Below are positions 10,191 to 12,910 of a stretch of DNA of 12,910 nt, piece after piece. The stretch comes from Larix sibirica (Eukaryota > Streptophyta > Pinopsida > Pinales > Pinaceae), in NCBI GenBank assembly GCA_004151065.3, contig NWUY0300050869.1:6811-19720 (forward strand), given 5' to 3'. The translations under genes were made by a program, and so were the position numbers. The stretch's first letter is position 1. Every line of letters begins with the position of its first letter. The notes below the pieces were generated by a model. The model did no database searches, was not told the DNA's origin, and saw only the letters and a list, made by a program, of their open reading frames with translations.

Positions 10191-10344
10191 AAGTGTACTA
10201 AAAAAAATTCACTTTTTCAAATCCCCCATATCTTTGGACTTGATGTATTTTTTTAGTTTTGAAAAATCTAAGTGTACTTTTTAAAATATTACTTTTTCAA
10301 ACCCCCGATGTCTTTGGACTACATATATTTCTGTAGTTTTGAAA
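10191..10344. repeat. Two-copy tandem repeat, about 80-bp period
   Basis: Copies begin with AAGTGTACT at 10191 and 10270. Both continue with ACTTTTTCAAA, CCCCC, TCTTTGGACT and TAGTTTTGAAA. Several substitutions separate them. A 76-codon open frame crosses the first copy but is rich in Lys and Ser and has no family motif. Confidence 0.88.
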
Positions 10345-10381
10345 CGTGAATAAACCATATTTTTATTTTTTCCATATTAGT

Positions 10382-11250
10382 TTCCTCTTCCAAACTCTGG
10401 TGTTGGCACACACACTTTTATAGTACAAGAATTCACGGGAAAGGATGGAATTCACACTATTTTGTGGAGGTGAATCTAACAAAGAAAATTCCTTCTTAAA
10501 TAAGCCATGTTTTTTAACCTAAGTTGCAACATGTATGATGAGCCCTTCTCGGACATATGCCCTAAAAACTTTCTAGGGAACAAAATGCAAACGATATACC
10601 CAATTGATGAATTGTGAGTTGGAGAATATGTATGTCATTAGAAAGGGTTGAACTACTTAGTGACTTATCTGCTTGAGGTGATTTTTGTAAAAATTGTGTG
10701 GATTGATACATAGTGAATTGATGCATTATGAAATTTATGTCTTTTGAGCTTCATTGTTAGTGCTCTTACAAGGACAATAAGTTCATGGAAATGATACCAT
10801 TAGCAATGTTTCATAGACAAATGAAATAAAAAATATGAGCCTTCAAACCAAGTCACTTTTTTGTTTTCGCAGTTGTAGCTCATACATGCCCAAAATGCAT
10901 CTAGGAACACAAAATGAGAATGATATGCAGTGATGAACCATGAGTTGGGGCATGTGTATTTCAATAAAGCTAATTGACATCCATCTCTAACTAGGTACTC
11001 AAGGTGGTGCTTCCAAATGTGACACAGATTTAAATGTAGTGTAATGTAGCACTATACAAGGTTCTTGTTTTGAACTTTGGTGATGGCACACTCATGTGGC
11101 CAAAAGAGTAATGATAAATGCGACCTTTATAACTATAATTTGGAGAAGATCCAATGGAGAAGAAAATTTGGCAAATGAAGATATGATTTTTCTTTTTCTT
11201 TTTGAGAGTTACATCTTACATGATAGGGCACTTCAAGGAGACACGTTTTG
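10382..11250. repeat. Strongly eroded tandem repeat, period about 330-350 bp
   Basis: Related blocks recur in order. AACTCTGGTGTTGGCACAC at about 10393 matches GAACTTTGGTGATGGCACAC at about 11072, with a weaker GAGCTTCATTGTTAGTGCTC at about 10746. TTCTAGGGAACAAAATGC at 10571 matches ATCTAGGAACACAAAATG at 10899. The GTGAGTTGGAGAATATG and ATGAGTTGGGGCATGTG blocks and the downstream GCTTGAGGTG and CTCAAGGTGG blocks follow at the same offset of about 326. A third, weaker set starts near 11190. Divergence is high and unit ends are uncertain. Confidence 0.55.
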
Positions 11251-11436
11251 AATACTTCCAACAACATAGTTACTAACTTGATGAGAATTGATCTCAAAAT
11301 GAGAACTCTATCCCTTAAAACCCATATTTTTGCATCAAAAACACCAAAATCAACCTCTGAATTAAAAAGTGATGCTACAAGTAGCACCACTCTTTTCAGG
11401 GTTAAAATTGAAACATTTTTCAACCATGGCCTTAAA

Positions 11437-11449
11437 AACTCATATTGTT
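11437..11449. repeat. Candidate target-site duplication, left copy
   Basis: AACTCATATTGTT immediately left of the Penelope-like element matches 12318-12330 exactly. Because the host sequence is itself tandemly repeated here, a chance repeat must be considered, but the first and third host units do not contain this exact word. Confidence 0.6.
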
Positions 11450-11452
11450 TGT

Positions 11453-11695
11453 AATAAGATAGATCTTTGCGTTAGATGTTAGCAAATGCTCGACACGTTT
11501 TGATCCCACCTGAGATCATCCTCAGGAGCGTTATTCAAGAGAAACCAAGAGCTTCTCACCAAAGAATGCGCCTATTGAAGAATATAAATATTAGAGTATG
11601 TCACCTTCTTGATTGCTGAGAATGGTAAGGTCTGCAGCCTAGATGATGGTATATAATTCCCTTTTTTTTAAAGTATTAATTAATGGTCTCCAATT
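11453..11695 (-). repeat. Left arm of long inverted repeat (sense PLE 3' end)
   Basis: These 243 bases are the reverse complement of 12042-12279. By eye there are about 21 substitutions plus two small indels, giving about 90% identity. The arm includes the last codons of the PLE protein (NWRPLINT region), the stop, and the 3' non-coding segment with a hammerhead-like fold. The outer edge is AATAAGATAGATCT. Confidence 0.95.
11488..11529 (-). ncRNA. Decayed minimal type-I hammerhead ribozyme, left arm
   Basis: Reading the minus strand, a 4-bp stem I (GCTC with GAGC) encloses an intact CTGAGGA core, which fits CUGANGA. One extra T follows, then stem II GATCTC/GGGATC around loop AGGT, and a very short stem III. 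The motif GAAA is mutated to AAAA and stem II has one mispair, so self-cleavage is unlikely. The expected cut would follow C at 11492. Minimal hammerheads with a tiny stem III are known from Penelope-like elements and are thought to work as dimers. Confidence 0.7.
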
Positions 11696-12041
11696 TTCAT
11701 GGAGTTTCATGCCATTGTCACGGTTAAGGTTGTTAGGGTTTAGTTCTATTTCAATGGATTCCATGACTTTTCTTCTTCCATAGTGGTCAACAAGAATCTT
11801 GACTTTAGCGTCTTCTATACAAATGTGATGCCTTGTTTCTCATGAATGGTCGGCACTATCAGACTTTTGGGTTATATTAAGTTTCAAGTCTCTTGCATGT
11901 TCTTTTAAGGCTAATTTTTATTGACCTACCGGTTTCCCCAATGTATACCTTTCCACACGAACAAGGAATGATATATACACCTTTGCACATCATCAGATCT
12001 ATAGGGTCCTTGGCTGTGTCTACCATATTTCTTATTGTATT
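11639..12041 (-). pseudogene. Penelope-like element ORF, C-terminal GIY-YIG endonuclease remnant
   Basis: The minus-strand frame begins inside the protein (TIRNMVDTAKDPIDL). It reaches GVYIIPCSCGKVYIGETG at 11981-11929, a clear GIY...YIG signature preceded and interrupted by the Cys residues typical of PLE nucleases. An extra A in the run at 11903-11906 shifts the frame. In the shifted phase the reading continues LKEHARDL, then DHS and a TGA at 11840-11842 (probably an old Trp codon), then ETRHHICIEDAKV, DHYGRRKVMESIEIELNP and HENWRPLINT. The frame ends at TAG 11639-11641, or at a TAA just after LINT in the right-arm version. The KEH and DH histidines suit the CCHH-like metal site of the family. 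About 134 codons remain. The reverse-transcriptase domain is absent, so no active enzyme can be made. Confidence 0.9.
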
Positions 12042-12279
12042 AATTGGAGACCATTAATTAATACTTAAAAAAAAGGGAATTCTATACCATCATCTAGCCA
12101 ACCTTACCATTCTCAGCAATCAAGAAGGTGGCATTCTCTAATATTTATATTCTTCAATATGCACATTCTTTGGTGAGCAACTCTTGTTTTTTCTTGAATA
12201 ACACTCCCGAGGATGATCCCAGGTGGGATCGAAACGCGTCGAGCATTTGCTGACATCTAATGTAGAGATCTATCTTATT
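12042..12279 (+). repeat. Right arm of long inverted repeat (inverted PLE 3' end copy)
   Basis: These 238 bases are the inverted counterpart of 11453-11695, separated from it by a 346-base loop that holds most of the GIY-YIG remnant. The copy starts within the last ten or so codons of the ORF (AATTGGAGACC) and runs through the stop, the A-run, and the hammerhead segment to ATCTTATT. A transcript across both arms would form a long, nearly perfect hairpin. Confidence 0.95.
12203..12244 (+). ncRNA. Decayed minimal type-I hammerhead ribozyme, right arm
   Basis: On the plus strand a short stem I (CTC with GAG) flanks the core CCGAGGA, where the expected T of CTGA is C. One extra T follows, then a perfect 6-bp stem II (GATCCC, loop AGGT, GGGATC). 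An intact GAAA and CGCGTC come next; A and C of AAAC with G and T of CGTC would make only a 2-bp stem III. The predicted cut would follow C12240. The combination CGAAACGCGTC is characteristic of Penelope-like hammerheads, from general knowledge. The C at the essential U position probably inactivates it. Confidence 0.75.
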
Positions 12280-12317
12280 CCAAGGAATTCACCCGCGTAA
12301 TTCCATTATGTTTAATC

Positions 12318-12330
12318 AACTCATATTGTT
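12318..12330. repeat. Candidate target-site duplication, right copy
   Basis: This matches AACTCATATTGTT at 11437-11449 exactly. The extended sequences (TGT against GTT) then diverge, which fits a 13-bp duplication made at insertion. Confidence 0.6.
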
Positions 12331-12539
12331 GTTAACAAAACATTTAGGATCAACCCCCGAATAAAAAATTGGAGTTACTAGTAGCACACATTTTTTTGTG
12401 AGTTAAAATTACAACTTGTTTGAAACAATTACCTTAGCAAATGTTATCCTTGCAATCAAAACCTTAAAATCAACATCCAAATTGAGTTGTGGTCATGTTC
12501 CCCATGGGATGGAGGTCAAACCTTGGGTGCCTCGAAAAC

Positions 12540-12551
12540 CTGTTGATACTA
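12540..12551 (-). promoter_or_regulatory. Possible degraded initiator-Met primer-binding site
   Basis: On the minus strand, TAGTATCAACAGG follows the LTR end by 16 bases and resembles the usual plant TGGTATCAGAGC site, with one change in the first eight bases. It supports reading the LTR as a 5' LTR on the minus strand. The match is short, so confidence is modest. Confidence 0.45.
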
Positions 12552-12567
12552 GGACGGAACTCGTTGT

Positions 12568-12884
12568 TGTCACGTCCCCTTCCATCAATCCNGGATTTAT
12601 TGGTCCAAGGGTTTGAATATTTACCTACCATTTCCTTGTAAAACCCATGCCCCCGTACTCTTGTTGCGTTGCATTACATAGCTAGTTGTGGGTATTTTAT
12701 TAAAATGCATATTTACATAATATTTATGATTTCTATTGTGCCTGGCTAGCACACAAACCATATGCATCAATTTTTAACACTAAATCGGTGGCAAGGCCTT
12801 GGCCTTGAGCTCCTCACCACGATTTTATAACAATATTACATCATTTATATTTTAATGCAATGGGGTCAAAATCGGGATATTACA
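12568..12884 (-). mobile_element. Ty3/gypsy-type LTR, probably a truncated element's 5' LTR
   Basis: Read on the minus strand, this 317-base segment starts TGTAATATCCCGATTTTGAC and ends GGGGACGTGACA. The starts TGTAAC(A/G)(C/T)CCCG and ends ACGTGACA are typical of plant chromovirus LTRs. The termini form an imperfect inverted repeat (TGTCACGTCCC against GGGATATTACA) whose differences fit C-to-T decay. A minus-strand AATAAA lies at 12701-12696. Primer-site-like sequence follows, but the internal region is lost within about 60-80 bases. Flanking 5-bp duplications cannot be tested because the element is incomplete. One ambiguous base (n) is at 12592. Confidence 0.6.
12792..12807. repeat. 7-bp palindromic hairpin inside the LTR
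   Basis: CAAGGCC and GGCCTTG are separated by TT, with outer GTGG (12788) and CCAC (12817) also complementary. It may be an RNA fold in the LTR transcript, or incidental. Confidence 0.5.
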
Positions 12885-12910
12885 TGGAGGATCACCTTCG
12901 ATCTCTCCTA
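12885..12910. other. Sequence outside the LTR, too short to assign
   Basis: TGGAGGATCACCTTCG follows the LTR edge on the plus strand. It does not resemble the usual TGGTATCAGAGC primer site, which argues against the LTR being a plus-strand 5' LTR. Confidence 0.3.

Larger units (their letters stand above)
11450..12317 (-). mobile_element. 5'-truncated Penelope-like retroelement with inverted 3'-end copy
   Basis: Read on the minus strand, the insert starts with an inverted copy of the element's own 3' end (12317 down to 12042). It then carries the C-terminal, GIY-YIG-encoding end of the single PLE open frame (12041 to about 11639) and the sense 3' end (to 11453). The reverse-transcriptase region is missing. 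Penelope-like elements use a telomerase-like reverse transcriptase plus a GIY-YIG nuclease, and often insert with partial inverted or direct terminal copies called pLTRs. That matches this structure. A 13-bp direct repeat flanks it. The right arm extends 38 bases (12280-12317) beyond the left arm, so the left end is shortened, or the extra bases belong to the host. Orientation, frame damage and arm divergence all say it is dead. Confidence 0.85.
11313..12480. repeat. 117-121 bp tandem repeat split by the Penelope-like insertion
   Basis: Three diverged units share CCTTAAAA-type starts and AATCAAC cores: 11313 onward, 11430 onward (interrupted after 11449 and resuming at 12318), and 12432 onward. 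Matching blocks include CAACCTCTGAATTAAAAAG at about 11352 with CAACCCCCGAATAAAAAATT at about 12353, followed by CTAGTAGCAC-like and GTTAAAATT words in both. Removing the insert with one flank copy (881 bp) restores a spacing of about 121, close to the 117 between the first two units. This supports the insertion boundaries. Confidence 0.65.

Noticed and set aside
11248-11454. 68-codon plus-strand frame ending at the insertion
   Set aside because: It runs through the 117-bp host repeat and stops at the element edge; no family resemblance.
11450-12317. DNA transposon or MITE with long terminal inverted repeats
   Set aside because: The inverted arms alone would fit, but the loop encodes a PLE GIY-YIG domain, the arms hold PLE-type hammerheads and the arms include the ORF's own 3' end, all pointing to a retroelement.
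12416-12616. 66-codon plus-strand frame containing the ambiguous base
   Set aside because: It spans the third host repeat unit, the primer-site region and the LTR end, so it is a chance frame across junctions.

Overview
The window is nuclear DNA of a seed plant, most likely a conifer. One intact plant gene encodes an ARGOS/ORGAN SIZE RELATED protein at 675-962. Most of the rest is long non-coding sequence, eroded tandem repeats and decayed retroelements. The conifer call rests on a fragment of a GIY-YIG-type Penelope-like element (PLE) at 11450-12317. From memory, this group is very unusual in plants and has been reported in conifers under the name Dryad. The genus cannot be fixed from the sequence. 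Nothing here is bacterial: there are no operons or dense coding, and no tRNA, rRNA or CRISPR array was recognised.

Layout. 1-674 is the 5' flank or leader of the ARGOS-like gene; 675-962 (+) is the intact CDS. 963 to about 6275 is low-complexity-poor, non-coding, apparently single-copy sequence with a few two-copy tandem duplications (2200-2298, 2374-2429, 3226-3299, 3707-3760, 5538-5750). From about 6276 the character changes to repeats. A degenerate satellite-like array with a period near 179 bp fills about 6369-7830. Two- and three-copy tandem repeats follow at 8870-9045 (88 bp), 9233-9385 (51 bp x3), 9591-9719 (69 bp) and 10191-10344 (about 80 bp). A very eroded repeat of about 340 bp occupies 10382-11250. 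A 117-121 bp repeat spans 11313-12480 and is split by the PLE insertion.

The PLE remnant is the most interesting structure. On the minus strand it keeps only the last part of the PLE protein: a GIY-YIG endonuclease domain with one frameshift and one nonsense codon. This sits between two inverted copies, about 240 bp each and about 90% identical, of the element's 3' end. Each arm carries a recognisable but differently mutated minimal type-I hammerhead ribozyme. A 13-bp direct repeat outside the element looks like its target-site duplication.

The right edge holds a Ty3/gypsy-type LTR (12568-12884). It probably lies on the minus strand, because that strand begins TGTAATATCCCG, ends ACGTGACA and is followed by a degraded initiator-Met primer-binding site. 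The ARGOS-like gene is the only feature likely to make a working protein; everything from 6276 onward looks like neutrally decaying repeat and transposon sequence.
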